Positions 16,550 to 26,189 of a stretch of DNA of 51,813 bases are shown in pieces. Origin of the DNA: UBA7328 sp002471345 (GTDB lineage: Bacteria; Bacteroidota; Bacteroidia; Chitinophagales; Saprospiraceae). Every line of letters starts with the position of its first letter. Position 1 is the stretch's first letter. The notes below the pieces were generated by a model that did not search any database, was not told where the DNA came from, and saw nothing but the letters and a program-made list of their open reading frames with translations. Location: positions 1-51,813 of the forward strand of contig CAXGOB010000032.1 of the NCBI GenBank assembly GCA_964011275.1, given 5' to 3'. The translations under genes and the position numbers were made by a program.

Positions 16550-17560
16550 ATGAAACACAACCTATATATTCAAGATGTCAGCTTGAGAGATGGTATGCAT
16601 CCGATCCAACATCAATATACTAGGGATCAAATCAAAGATATTGCTATAGGTTTAGATAAAGCAAAAGTCGATGCTATAGAGATTTCACATGGAGATGGAT
16701 TATGTGGTGGAAGTTTTAATTATGGTTTTGGAGCTCACACAGATTGGGAATGGTTAGAAGGTATTGCTGAACTCCTTAATCATGCCAAGCTTACAACTCT
16801 TTTAATTCCTGGTATAGGTACAATAGAAGATCTAAAAAGAGCTAGAGACCTTGGTGTTGAATCGGTAAGAGTAGCAACTCATTCTACTGAAGCAGATATC
16901 TCTGCACAGCACATAGAAGCGGCGCGAGAGATGGGCATGGATGTTTCAGGTTTTCTGATGATGGCTCATATGAATGATCCTAAAGGACTAGCCGAGCAGG
17001 CAAAATTGATGGAAAGTTATGGTGCACACTGTGTCTATGTTACAGATTCTGCAGGAGCATTACTAATGAATGAAGTGAGAGATAGAATAAAGGCTTTCAA
17101 AGACATTCTGAGAGCAGAAACAGAAATAGGGATCCATTGTCATCACAATCTTTCATTTGGTGTTGCAAATACTATAGTGGCTATGGAAGAAGGGGCAAAT
17201 CGCCTCGATGCTTCATTGGCAGGAATGGGAGCAGGTGCAGGAAATTGCCCCTTGGAGGTATTGATTGCTGTATTGAATAAAATGAAAGCAGAACACAATG
17301 CTGATTTATTCCAATTGATGGATATGGCTGATGATGTAATAAGACCTTTACAGCAAAGACCCGTGCAAGTAGATAGAGAGACTCTATCATTAGGTTATTC
17401 TGGTGTGTATTCTAGTTTTTTATTGCATTCGGAGAGAGCGGCAAAAAAGTATGGGCTGGATACTCGAACCATATTGAATGAATTAGGTAGGCGTAAAATG
17501 GTAGGTGGTCAAGAGGATATGATTATTGATGTGGCTTTGGATTTGGTAAATAGTAAATAG
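16550..17560 (+). CDS. mhpE: 4-hydroxy-2-oxovalerate aldolase
   Basis: A DRE-TIM metallo-aldolase (DmpG/BphI/MhpE) splitting 4-hydroxy-2-oxovalerate to pyruvate and acetaldehyde. From the ATG at 16550 the 336-residue protein begins MKHNLYIQDVSLRDGMH, with R13, D14 and H17 or H21 in the active site and the metal pair H196/H198 in IGIHCHHN. A TTG at 16520 would add ten residues inside the previous gene; the ATG eleven bases after that gene's stop is preferred because family members start close to this point. The C-terminal region, about 270-336, is the communication domain binding the dehydrogenase. Confidence 0.94.
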   Translation: MKHNLYIQDVSLRDGMHPIQHQYTRDQIKDIAIGLDKAKVDAIEISHGDGLCGGSFNYGFGAHTDWEWLEGIAELLNHAKLTTLLIPGIGTIEDLKRARDLGVESVRVATHSTEADISAQHIEAAREMGMDVSGFLMMAHMNDPKGLAEQAKLMESYGAHCVYVTDSAGALLMNEVRDRIKAFKDILRAETEIGIHCHHNLSFGVANTIVAMEEGANRLDASLAGMGAGAGNCPLEVLIAVLNKMKAEHNADLFQLMDMADDVIRPLQQRPVQVDRETLSLGYSGVYSSFLLHSERAAKKYGLDTRTILNELGRRKMVGGQEDMIIDVALDLVNSK

Positions 17561-17714
17561 AAATTCCATTTTCTTGAGTACCAAACTCCATGACTTTAAC
17601 TCCTATTTGGAAATGATAATTATTGTTTTAATGAACTTTGAATTCTTGGTCTTTCATACATTAAAACTCTTGAGAGGATTTGAATTTAAAGTTTTGATAG
17701 TTTAATAAAGAAAT

Positions 17715-19151
17715 ATGCAAAGGCTAAAAAACTACATAGATGGTGAACTTATAGAACCTACAAACAAAAAATACTTAGACCTTTATAATCCATCTAATGG
17801 TCAAATATATGCTCTAGTGCCTGACTCTGATGCAAATGATGTTGAGAAAGCATATCAAGCAGCTCAGAATGCATTTGGAGGATGGGCGAGTACATCTATT
17901 ACTGAGCGAAGTCTTATTCTATCTAGAATTGCAGATTTAATAGAAGTAAGCCTGGATAGATTAGGCAAGGCAGAATCCATTGATAACGGGAAACCCTTGA
18001 CACTGGCCAAATCAGTAGATATACCTCGTTCTGCTTCTAATTTTAGATTTTTTGCACAGGCCATCACTCAATTTTCTTCCGAGGCACATGAGATGACTGA
18101 TGCCATTAACTATACTTTGAGACAGCCCCTCGGTGTAGTAGGAACTATTTCTCCTTGGAATTTGCCTTTGTATCTTTTCACATGGAAAATCGCTCCTGCT
18201 CTTGCTGCTGGAAATACAGTAGTGGCTAAACCCTCTGAAGTCACTCCGATGACTGCTTATTTGCTTTCTTCAATTTGTATCGAAGCTGGACTTCCTAAAG
18301 GCGTACTTAATATCATTCATGGTGATGGGCTAAAAGTAGGAGCTGAGATAACCAAACATCCGAACATTAAGGCCATATCATTTACTGGAAGCACTAGAGT
18401 AGGTAAGGAGATTGCTAAAGTTGCTGCGCCTATGTTTAAGAAGATATCTTTGGAAATGGGTGGTAAAAACCCAAACCTTATTTTTGCCGATTGCAATTAT
18501 GACAAGATGTTGGATACTACTGTCCGTTCCTCATTTTCCAATCAAGGACAGATTTGCCTTTGTGGATCAAGAATATATGTAGAAGCATCTATTTATGATA
18601 AATTCAAAAGAGATTTTGTTGAAAAAGTAAAAGCCTTGAAAGTTGGACCTCCAGATAAAACTGATACTAACATTGGAGCAATTGTGTCAAAACCTCATTA
18701 TGAAAAGGTGTTGTCATATATAAAACTAGCAAAAGAGGAGGGAGGAACAATTCTGTCTGGCGGTGAGGCAATTTACCCTAAAGGACATGAAGAGGGATGG
18801 TATATCTCGCCTACAATAATAGGAGGGTTATCTTCTGACTGTAGAACCAATCAAGAAGAAATATTTGGCCCAGTCGTAACTATTATGCCTTTTGATACCG
18901 AAGAAGAGGCCCTAGTTATGGCCAATGGAACAGATTATGGTTTGTCCTGCACATTATGGACAGAAAATATTAGTAGAGCCAATAGATTAGCAAAGTCTAT
19001 TCATTCTGGCATAGTTTGGATTAATACATGGATGCTCAGAGATTTGAGAACTCCATTTGGAGGAGTCAAAAATTCCGGTGTTGGAAGAGAAGGCGGTTTT
19101 GAGGCATTGAGATTCTTTACAGAGACTAAAAATATTTGTATTCAATATTAG
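17715..19151 (+). CDS. nbaE: 2-aminomuconate 6-semialdehyde dehydrogenase
   Basis: An NAD+-dependent aldehyde dehydrogenase of the AMSDH/HMSDH branch, oxidising 2-aminomuconate semialdehyde to 2-aminomuconate. Of 478 residues, the active site shows N149 in SPWNLP (the Asn linked to tautomerisation in Pseudomonas AMSDH), E247 in LEMGGKNP and C281 in GQICLCGSR. It is the last gene of the cluster, separated by 154 bases with no clear promoter or hairpin, so it may be transcribed with the rest or separately. An aldo/keto reductase faces it from the other strand. Confidence 0.9.
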   Translation: MQRLKNYIDGELIEPTNKKYLDLYNPSNGQIYALVPDSDANDVEKAYQAAQNAFGGWASTSITERSLILSRIADLIEVSLDRLGKAESIDNGKPLTLAKSVDIPRSASNFRFFAQAITQFSSEAHEMTDAINYTLRQPLGVVGTISPWNLPLYLFTWKIAPALAAGNTVVAKPSEVTPMTAYLLSSICIEAGLPKGVLNIIHGDGLKVGAEITKHPNIKAISFTGSTRVGKEIAKVAAPMFKKISLEMGGKNPNLIFADCNYDKMLDTTVRSSFSNQGQICLCGSRIYVEASIYDKFKRDFVEKVKALKVGPPDKTDTNIGAIVSKPHYEKVLSYIKLAKEEGGTILSGGEAIYPKGHEEGWYISPTIIGGLSSDCRTNQEEIFGPVVTIMPFDTEEEALVMANGTDYGLSCTLWTENISRANRLAKSIHSGIVWINTWMLRDLRTPFGGVKNSGVGREGGFEALRFFTETKNICIQY

Positions 19152-19220
19152 AAAATATTGGGCATCACAATCATCTCGATAAAATTGAATTGGAAAGAAA
19201 ATTGAGGTTTTAATACTCTT

Positions 19221-20213
19221 TCATCTCAGCCCATAATTATAATCTGATTTCTCTTCGTTTCTATCAGTTGCTGTTGGAGGTTGATAAGAAAGTGCGGAAA
19301 TTCGATTCCATAATTCATCATTCATATCTACATTGATAGAATCTAAGCTTGCTTCAAGTTGAGTTACATTTCTTGCTCCAATTATAGGTGCCGTAATACC
19401 TTTGTTATACCCGACCCATGCAATGGCTAATGATACCGGATGTACTTTTATCTCATTAGCTAAATCTGAAAATTTTTCGGCAACATCATAAACCCAATCT
19501 TCTCCATATCGAATCTTATACATCTTGTTTTCCATTAGTCTTCCTGATGATGGACGTTTTAATTTTCCATATTTCCCGGTGAATAAACCACCTCCTAAAG
19601 GACTATAGCTTATGACTCCAAGCCTCTCTGAAATAGCCATAGGAAGAATTTCAACTTCTGCTTGTCGTTTTACTAGATTATACATGGGTTGTAAACAATC
19701 AAATTTTGACCATCCTTTTCGTTCTGAAATTCCTAAGGCTTTAGATACTTGCCATGCGGCATAATTGCTGGCACCTAGATATAAAACTTTTCCTTGGCGT
19801 ACCATGTCATTCAGCACGCCCAGAGTTTCTTCTAAAGGTGTTTGCTCATCAAATCTATGTACAAAATACAAGTCAATATAGTCAGTTTTTAATCTCCTAA
19901 GACTCGCCTCTATCGTCCTGACTATGTGATATCGCGTAGCTCCCATAGCATTGACATCAGGACCTGTTCTGAAATATGCTTTTGATGTTATCACCACTTC
20001 GTCCCGACACTCCTTGATAAATGTCCCTAAGATTTCTTCTGATTTCCCTTTCTCATATACGTCTGCACAGTCGAAAAAATTAATTCCAACATCCCTACAT
20101 CTATTGAATACTTTTTTTGAAGTTGCCATATCAGACATTCCTCCAAAGGTCATGGTCCCAAAACATAAAGAAGAGACTTTTACTCCGGTACTACCTAGAT
20201 ATTTATAATTCAT
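19221..20213 (-). CDS. Aldo/keto reductase
   Basis: A 330-residue NADPH-dependent oxidoreductase of the YhdN/Tas-like branch. Catalytic tetrad: D48 (FFDCADVYEKGKSEE), Y53, K78 (VITSKAYF) and H119 (YFVHRFD). The nucleotide-binding end is present near GITAPIIGARNVTQLE. It converges on the tryptophan cluster and diverges from trpD. Substrate is unknown. Nothing in the sequence ties it to tryptophan breakdown beyond position. Confidence 0.88.
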   Translation of the reverse strand: MNYKYLGSTGVKVSSLCFGTMTFGGMSDMATSKKVFNRCRDVGINFFDCADVYEKGKSEEILGTFIKECRDEVVITSKAYFRTGPDVNAMGATRYHIVRTIEASLRRLKTDYIDLYFVHRFDEQTPLEETLGVLNDMVRQGKVLYLGASNYAAWQVSKALGISERKGWSKFDCLQPMYNLVKRQAEVEILPMAISERLGVISYSPLGGGLFTGKYGKLKRPSSGRLMENKMYKIRYGEDWVYDVAEKFSDLANEIKVHPVSLAIAWVGYNKGITAPIIGARNVTQLEASLDSINVDMNDELWNRISALSYQPPTATDRNEEKSDYNYGLR

Positions 20214-20354
20214 TCCATTTATTTATTATGATGTCCATAAGATGCAGAATACTTTTTTAAAGTAAAAATTTTATTCACTTAAACTCTTTTTCAATTGAGA
20301 AATCAAAGCCCTCTATAATTATCATTTTAATGCATTCCCTAACCCTTGCTTCCT

Positions 20355-20362
20355 TAGATTTG
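20355..20362 (+). promoter_or_regulatory. -7 promoter element of trpD
   Basis: TAGATTTG matches the Bacteroidota -7 consensus TAnnTTTG exactly and lies 31 bases before the trpD start codon. No clear -33 TTG at the normal distance is visible. A purine-rich AGGAGA at about 20382-20387 precedes the start, which is a stronger ribosome-binding site than most genes here have. Confidence 0.5.
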
Positions 20363-20392
20363 TAAAATAATTAGAATCACATAGGAGAAGAT

Positions 20393-21394
20393 ATGAAACG
20401 TACTCAAAACATTAAAGAAACACTTCATCGGCTTGTAAATAATGAAATTCTTACTAAAAATGAGTGTAAGGACCTAATAACGGCAGTAGGTAAAGGCGAA
20501 GTGAATGAGTATCAAACCACTGCATTACTTATGGCTTATCAGATGAGAGACATTACAGGATCTGAATTGTCAGGCTTCAGGGAAGGAATGATAGAATTAT
20601 CTAAGCCAATTGATTTTTTGGAATTTGACACCATTGACATTGTTGGCACTGGTGGAGATGGTAAAAACACTTTTAATATTTCCACATTGTCAGCTGTAGT
20701 AGTAGCTGGAGCTGGATATAAAGTAGCAAAGCATGGAAATTCTGGAAAATCTTCTGTGAGTGGATCGTCTAATGTTTTAGAACACTTTGGATATACACTT
20801 ACCAATGATCAGGACAAACTGAGAAGAGACCTAGATCAAAATAATTTTTGCCATATGCATGCTCCACTATTTCATCCAGCAATGAAATATGTTGGGGCTA
20901 TTAGAAAAGGTCTTGGAGTAGGGACTTTTTTTAACATGTTGGGGCCTCTACTAAACCCTTCTCGACCCAAAAGACAAATATCGGGAGTTTGGGCACCATT
21001 TATCATGCCCTTATATAAGCAGGTTTTTGAAGATATGGGTAGCGAATATGCAGTGGTTTTTTCAGAAGATGGCTATGATGAAATTTCCCTTACAGGAGGA
21101 TTTAAAATAATGTCAAATTCTGGAGAAGAAAGTCTTATGCCTTCAGATTTAAATATGACAACTGTGTTACCTTCAGATATTTTTGGCGGAGATTCGGCGA
21201 AAGATGCAGCAGATATATTTTTAAATATTCTGAAAGGCAAAGGTTCAGAATCACAAAACGCAGTCATTCATGCAAATGCTGGATACGCTATACAAAGATT
21301 TAAACCTGGAGTAGATGTTATAGAGTGTATAGAAGAAGCCAAAGAAAGTTTAATAAGCGGAAAGGCTTTAGAAGTATTAAACGGATTCAACTAG
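20393..21394 (+). CDS. trpD: Anthranilate phosphoribosyltransferase
   Basis: Joins anthranilate and PRPP in tryptophan biosynthesis. The 333-residue protein has the PRPP loop VGTGGDGKNTFNIST (84-98), KHGN (113-116), SGSSNVLEHFG, HAPLFHPAMKYVGAIRKGLG and FNMLGPLLNP, all standard for TrpD and close in wording to other Bacteroidota TrpDs. No other trp gene is adjacent, so it is either an orphan copy or a displaced member of the biosynthetic set. Lying next to a tryptophan degradation operon, it could rescue anthranilate made when kynureninase acts on unhydroxylated kynurenine; that link is inference. Confidence 0.9.
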   Translation: MKRTQNIKETLHRLVNNEILTKNECKDLITAVGKGEVNEYQTTALLMAYQMRDITGSELSGFREGMIELSKPIDFLEFDTIDIVGTGGDGKNTFNISTLSAVVVAGAGYKVAKHGNSGKSSVSGSSNVLEHFGYTLTNDQDKLRRDLDQNNFCHMHAPLFHPAMKYVGAIRKGLGVGTFFNMLGPLLNPSRPKRQISGVWAPFIMPLYKQVFEDMGSEYAVVFSEDGYDEISLTGGFKIMSNSGEESLMPSDLNMTTVLPSDIFGGDSAKDAADIFLNILKGKGSESQNAVIHANAGYAIQRFKPGVDVIECIEEAKESLISGKALEVLNGFN

Positions 21395-21441
21395 TTGTTC
21401 GAATAAAAATTCAATATTTAACCTCATAAATTACATGATAT

Positions 21442-23499
21442 ATGAAGAAGCTTTTGACAGCCTTGTTGATATTAGGATTAGGATTAGGATTTTTCCTAAA
21501 TACAATAAATGCTCAATCGGACACCACTCTAATTCAAAAAGTAGAAGATATTACTATTAGTGCCACCAGAATTTCTTCTGATGCTAACAAGGTTCCAATA
21601 GCCATAAGTACTTACAAAGCAGATGAGATCCAAAGCATTAGACAACAATTGTCATTGCAAGAATATATAGCAGCGGTCCCGGGGTTATTCAGTCTGAATG
21701 CTACCAATTATGCTCAGGACTTAAGAATTTCTATAAGAGGATTTGGAGCAAGAGCTGCATTTGGCATAAGAGGTATAAAGATTATAGTAGATGGAGTACC
21801 AGAGACTACGCCTGATGGTCAAGGTCAAATTGACAATTTGAATCTTGGTATTGTAGACAAAATTGAGGTAATAAGAGGCCCAGCCTCTTCGCTTTATGGA
21901 AATGCTTCCGGTGGAGTCATATTGATCAATACGATTAATAATATAGAAAATCCATATTTTGAATTGGGTACAGCATTTGGGGCTTACGGAATGCAACAGT
22001 ATCAAGTATCGGGTGGAGTGTCAAATGATAAAACGACCTTCATAGGACAGGGCAGTTACAACAGTGGGAATGGCTATCGAGTAAATAGTGGATTTAAAAA
22101 TTGGAACTTTAATGGACATGTAAATCATAAATTTGATAATGATGCCACTTTAAAGTTCAATTTGAATTATTCTAATAGCCCACAGGCTGATGATCCTGGC
22201 GGGGTTGACCTGGTAACAAGAGAAGCGGATCCTGAAGCTGCCAGAGACAGGAATTTAATGTTTGCTACGGGAGAAGAAATTTCACAATTGAAAGCCTCAG
22301 CTTCCTATGAAAAACGCATAGGTGAGAATAGCACTTTATCAGTATATGGATTTGGAGCAAGCCGTAATTTTTTAGGTTATGTACCATTCGAATTTGGTGG
22401 AGTAGTAGATTTGGAGCGTTTTTACTACGGTACAGGAGCTAACTATAGCATAAAAAATATTACGAGCAATTCTGTGAATACATTCCAAGTAGGATTTGAT
22501 TTTGGGTCGCAAGATGATACACGATTGAGATATATTAATGCTAGTGGAGTTCAGGGAGATTTAATCTCAGATCAAAATGAAGTGTATACAGGATTTGGAG
22601 TATATATATTGGATCATTTAGATTTTGGAAAGTTATTGCTTTCAGCAGGGGCTAGATTTGATAGAAATGCAATTAGTTCTGTAAGTAGTTTTGTTGGACT
22701 TGGAGATGCCATGACAGACTTGTCATATACTTCTCTTAATCCTAGCTTAGGATTCAGTTATGACTTGTCGGAAAACTCCGTTTTATTTGCTAACTATTCC
22801 AGAAGTTTTGAGACTCCATCACTTTCGGAATTATTTGCTGATCCTAGTGGGGGCCCAGGGCTGAATGAAGATTTAGAACCACAAATTGCTAATAGTTTTG
22901 AATTTGGCTACCGTACGAATTCATCAAATAAATGGTCTGCAGAGGCTGTATTGTATTTGATAAACACACAGGATGACTTAGTACCTTTTGAAGTAGAACA
23001 ACAGATTGGATTAACTTTTTATAGGAATGCTGGAAAGACTAAAAGGCAAGGGATAGAATTGACTTCAGGATATCATATAACGGATAAACTACAACTGCAA
23101 GCCACCTATACTTATTCCGATTTTACTTATGAAGATTTTAATACTGTGAATGGAGATTTTTCAGGAAATCAAATGCCAGGTATCCCTAAACACAATGCCA
23201 ATGTTGCATTAAAAAGTGTAGGTAAACAAGGACTTACTTATCACATCGAAAGCAGATTCATAGGCAGCCTTTATGCTAACGATGGAAATACAAATGAGTC
23301 CAACGGATATACATTAGTGAATGCTCAAGTTGGTTATAAATGGACTTCTAAAGGAACTGATATAAGCCCCTATATCGGAGTTAATAATCTTTTTAATGTG
23401 GATTATAATGATAATGTCAGACTGAATGCTTTTGGTGGAAGGCATTATGAAGCAGGACCTCCTTTGCATTTGTTTGGAGGAGTGAGAGTGAGGTTTTAG
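21442..23499 (+). CDS. TonB-dependent outer-membrane receptor
   Basis: 685 residues. A signal peptide spans residues 1-24 and ends at NAQ. There is a plug domain with SIRGFGARAAFGIRG and IEVIRGPASSLYGNASGG, and a 22-strand-type barrel finishing in an aromatic residue (VRF). It resembles siderophore or metal-chelate receptors of the FecA group more than SusC (no carboxypeptidase-like leader, no SusD gene alongside). It begins 47 bases after trpD and may share its transcript. The ligand is unknown; an aromatic compound related to the neighbouring pathway is possible but unproven. Confidence 0.9.
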   Translation: MKKLLTALLILGLGLGFFLNTINAQSDTTLIQKVEDITISATRISSDANKVPIAISTYKADEIQSIRQQLSLQEYIAAVPGLFSLNATNYAQDLRISIRGFGARAAFGIRGIKIIVDGVPETTPDGQGQIDNLNLGIVDKIEVIRGPASSLYGNASGGVILINTINNIENPYFELGTAFGAYGMQQYQVSGGVSNDKTTFIGQGSYNSGNGYRVNSGFKNWNFNGHVNHKFDNDATLKFNLNYSNSPQADDPGGVDLVTREADPEAARDRNLMFATGEEISQLKASASYEKRIGENSTLSVYGFGASRNFLGYVPFEFGGVVDLERFYYGTGANYSIKNITSNSVNTFQVGFDFGSQDDTRLRYINASGVQGDLISDQNEVYTGFGVYILDHLDFGKLLLSAGARFDRNAISSVSSFVGLGDAMTDLSYTSLNPSLGFSYDLSENSVLFANYSRSFETPSLSELFADPSGGPGLNEDLEPQIANSFEFGYRTNSSNKWSAEAVLYLINTQDDLVPFEVEQQIGLTFYRNAGKTKRQGIELTSGYHITDKLQLQATYTYSDFTYEDFNTVNGDFSGNQMPGIPKHNANVALKSVGKQGLTYHIESRFIGSLYANDGNTNESNGYTLVNAQVGYKWTSKGTDISPYIGVNNLFNVDYNDNVRLNAFGGRHYEAGPPLHLFGGVRVRF

Positions 23500-23585
23500 A
23501 CATCAATCTGATTTTAGTCCTATTGAGAAATCACTTTGAGATATTGCATAACTAGTCTAATTGGTACATTTAGAGTTAATTGATT

Positions 23586-24371
23586 ATGATAAGAAGAGAC
23601 TTTATAAAAACCATCGGAGCAGCGTCACTTTCCACTTCTATTGGAAGGTACCACAATGAAGGAAAGACTCATCTTATTTCATTTAGCTTTGATGATGGCT
23701 TTAAAAAATCATTTAATAGGGTAGCAGAGATTCATGAAAACTATGGTCTCAATGCATGTCTTAATGTAATCGCAACAGCGCATTTACCAAATTTTAAGGC
23801 TATTGATGAATGGATTCTTCCGGAATTAATGGGAGATTTTAATAATTGGAATAGTTTGATAGCTAGAGGTCATGAGGTGATGCCTCATACTTGGGAGCAT
23901 CTCAACCTCACCAAAATTTCGGAGAAGAAAGCGAAAAAGAATATTGATAAATGTTTGGATTACTTTTCAACTCATCTAGATGGTTATGATGATTCAAAAG
24001 CAGTTTATAACTATGCTTATAATGCTTCAAATAATGATTTAGATAAGCATTTATTACAACGCATTAGAGCTATTCGTACAGGAGGATGGATTGTTTTGAA
24101 TGACACTCAATCGAATGACATTCCAAAGCCAAAAGGAAAAATGAAATTGGGTTGTCAAATGCATTTTCAACCTGATAATTGTGATCACTGGATTGAAGAT
24201 CAAGTAAATACATATCTTTCGAGTAAAGGAGGATGGCTCATCATTAACCTTCATGGACTTGATGATGAAGGATGGGCACCTGTCAGCACCAAATACTACG
24301 ATGGAATGCTTAAAAAATTAATGGAAGAACCCAAAGTGTCAATTAAAGCTGTAGGGGAGTATTTGTCATAG
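23586..24371 (+). CDS. Polysaccharide deacetylase (NodB) family protein
   Basis: A carbohydrate esterase 4-like protein of 261 residues. The N-terminus MIRRDFIKTIGAASLSTSIG resembles a short Tat-type or Sec export signal. The NodB metal site appears as SFSFDDGFKK (the Asp pair) and MPHTWEHLNL (HxxxH). The start is placed at the ATG at 23586; a TTG six bases earlier is less likely. The expected activity is removal of N-acetyl groups from a polysaccharide, or hydrolysis of a related amide. The partner substrate is not evident from neighbours. Confidence 0.75.
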   Translation: MIRRDFIKTIGAASLSTSIGRYHNEGKTHLISFSFDDGFKKSFNRVAEIHENYGLNACLNVIATAHLPNFKAIDEWILPELMGDFNNWNSLIARGHEVMPHTWEHLNLTKISEKKAKKNIDKCLDYFSTHLDGYDDSKAVYNYAYNASNNDLDKHLLQRIRAIRTGGWIVLNDTQSNDIPKPKGKMKLGCQMHFQPDNCDHWIEDQVNTYLSSKGGWLIINLHGLDDEGWAPVSTKYYDGMLKKLMEEPKVSIKAVGEYLS

Positions 24372-24476
24372 ATAGCGAAGTCAGTTAAATCAATAGATCA
24401 AAACCGTCGCATTATTAAGGTTTGTTCTTAACTTTTTAGTTGGGGTCAAAAATGGAATATTAGTATCATTCTTATG

Positions 24477-26189
24477 TCACAATACCCCATCATTAATCTG
24501 CTTGTCCATATAATCCACTGCCCGTGCAGATAATGCCATATAAGTGATGCTTGGATTTTGAGTGCCGCTACTGGTCATGCAGGCTCCATCAGTTACAAAG
24601 ACATTAGGAACATCATGCATTTGATTCCATTTATTCAATACACTAGTTTTTGGATCGTGACCCATTCTAGCAGTTCCCATTTCATGGATACAGGCTCCTA
24701 CCGCTGTAGCTGTATTGTAAGAAGTAATATTTTTGCATCCTGCTGCTTCTAACATTTCTTCTGCACATGTTACTCCATCTTTTCTCAGAGCCATTTCGTT
24801 CTCCCTTAGTTTAGCATCAAAGGTGATGACTGGTAATCCATGTTTATCGTTTTTGTCAAAATTTAGCCACATCTTATTATCATGATATGGTAAAATCTCA
24901 CCAAAACAAGTCATGGATACTCTATATGGACCAGGAGCGAATAGGTTTTCTTTTAACTCAACACCAATGGCATTATCAGGAGCATTAACTGATCTAGTAG
25001 CATTGCCTTGGTATCCATATCCTCTCAGAAAATCTTTCATTTGCGTCTCCTTATTGATATTTCTGAATCTCGGAATGTAGAAACCTGTAGGTCTTCTTCC
25101 TTTATAATAAATATCTTCGAATCCTGGCAAATCTGCTGATGCCCCCATTCCATAATGATGGTCCATTATGTTATGACCTAATTCACCACTACTATTACCT
25201 AAGCCATCAGGAAATGCTTCTGAACGGCTATTGAGAAGTATCGCCGTAGTACCAATTGTACTGGCATTACAAAATATTACTCGGGCATAAAATTCTAATT
25301 CCTCTCCTGATACTCTATCTTTTACTCTTACTCCAGCTGCTTTGCCTTTTTCCTTGTCCCAGATGATCTCATGAACTATGCTATCTGGCCTGATGGTCAG
25401 ATTTCCAGTTTCTTGAGCCACAGGGATAGTAGATGAAAGGCTACTAAAATATCCTCCATATGGACATCCTCTCACACATCTGTTCCTGGATTGACATTGG
25501 CCTCTAGTCCCAAGATGTACCTTTGGGTCATAACTAGAAAGATTAGCTGTTCTAGATGGAGTAAGTAATCTATAAGGGTATTTCTTATTGATTGACTCTC
25601 TCATGTGCTGTTCAGCACAATTCAACGGAAATGGGGGTAAAAACTTTCCATCAGGTAACTGAGGAAGGCCTTCAGCCTGTCCTGTAATTCCTACGAAAGT
25701 TTCTGCTCTGTCATACCAAGGAGCAATATCTTTATAGCGTATGGGCCAATCTATGGCGATTCCTTCTTTGGCATTGGCTTCAAAATCAATATCGCTCCAT
25801 CTATAACATCGTCTTCCCCACATGATCGATCTACCACCTACATGATGACCTCTAATCCAGTCAAAGCGACTAACTTCGTCGTAGTCATAATCACTGTCTT
25901 TATTGATGAGATGCTGGTGCTCTTCTCTTACCCACCATGACAGTCTGTTTTGTTTAAAATAGTGTTGAGCTTTCTCCTCAGCAGAAACAATATTTTGATT
26001 TTTAAAATCCCAAGTATCCATATTTGCTGTTGGGTATTCTCCATGCTTCATATCTCGACCTCTTTCTAGCATTAGAGTTTTATAACCTTTATTGCATAAC
26101 TCCATTGCAGAATATCCCCCACTTATACCTGATCCAATGACAATTACATCATAAGTTACTTCGTCCTTTCCGTTACTATTAAATCTCAT
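24477..26189 (-). CDS. GMC-family oxidoreductase (sugar/alcohol dehydrogenase large subunit)
   Basis: A flavoprotein of about 570 residues with the N-terminal FAD motif IVIGSGISGGYSAMEL, the GMC region WGRRCYRWSDIDFEAN, a Cys-rich stretch SRNRCVRGCPYGGYFS, and the C-terminal active-site area GTARMGHD with SGTQNPSITYMALSARA. Its ATG at 26189 overlaps the stop of the small-subunit gene by four bases; an upstream ATG at 26198 adds three residues. It has no signal of its own, so it is likely exported with the Tat-signal small subunit. It oxidises an unknown periplasmic sugar or alcohol, as in gluconate 2-dehydrogenase-like complexes. Confidence 0.9.
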   Translation of the reverse strand: MRFNSNGKDEVTYDVIVIGSGISGGYSAMELCNKGYKTLMLERGRDMKHGEYPTANMDTWDFKNQNIVSAEEKAQHYFKQNRLSWWVREEHQHLINKDSDYDYDEVSRFDWIRGHHVGGRSIMWGRRCYRWSDIDFEANAKEGIAIDWPIRYKDIAPWYDRAETFVGITGQAEGLPQLPDGKFLPPFPLNCAEQHMRESINKKYPYRLLTPSRTANLSSYDPKVHLGTRGQCQSRNRCVRGCPYGGYFSSLSSTIPVAQETGNLTIRPDSIVHEIIWDKEKGKAAGVRVKDRVSGEELEFYARVIFCNASTIGTTAILLNSRSEAFPDGLGNSSGELGHNIMDHHYGMGASADLPGFEDIYYKGRRPTGFYIPRFRNINKETQMKDFLRGYGYQGNATRSVNAPDNAIGVELKENLFAPGPYRVSMTCFGEILPYHDNKMWLNFDKNDKHGLPVITFDAKLRENEMALRKDGVTCAEEMLEAAGCKNITSYNTATAVGACIHEMGTARMGHDPKTSVLNKWNQMHDVPNVFVTDGACMTSSGTQNPSITYMALSARAVDYMDKQINDGVL

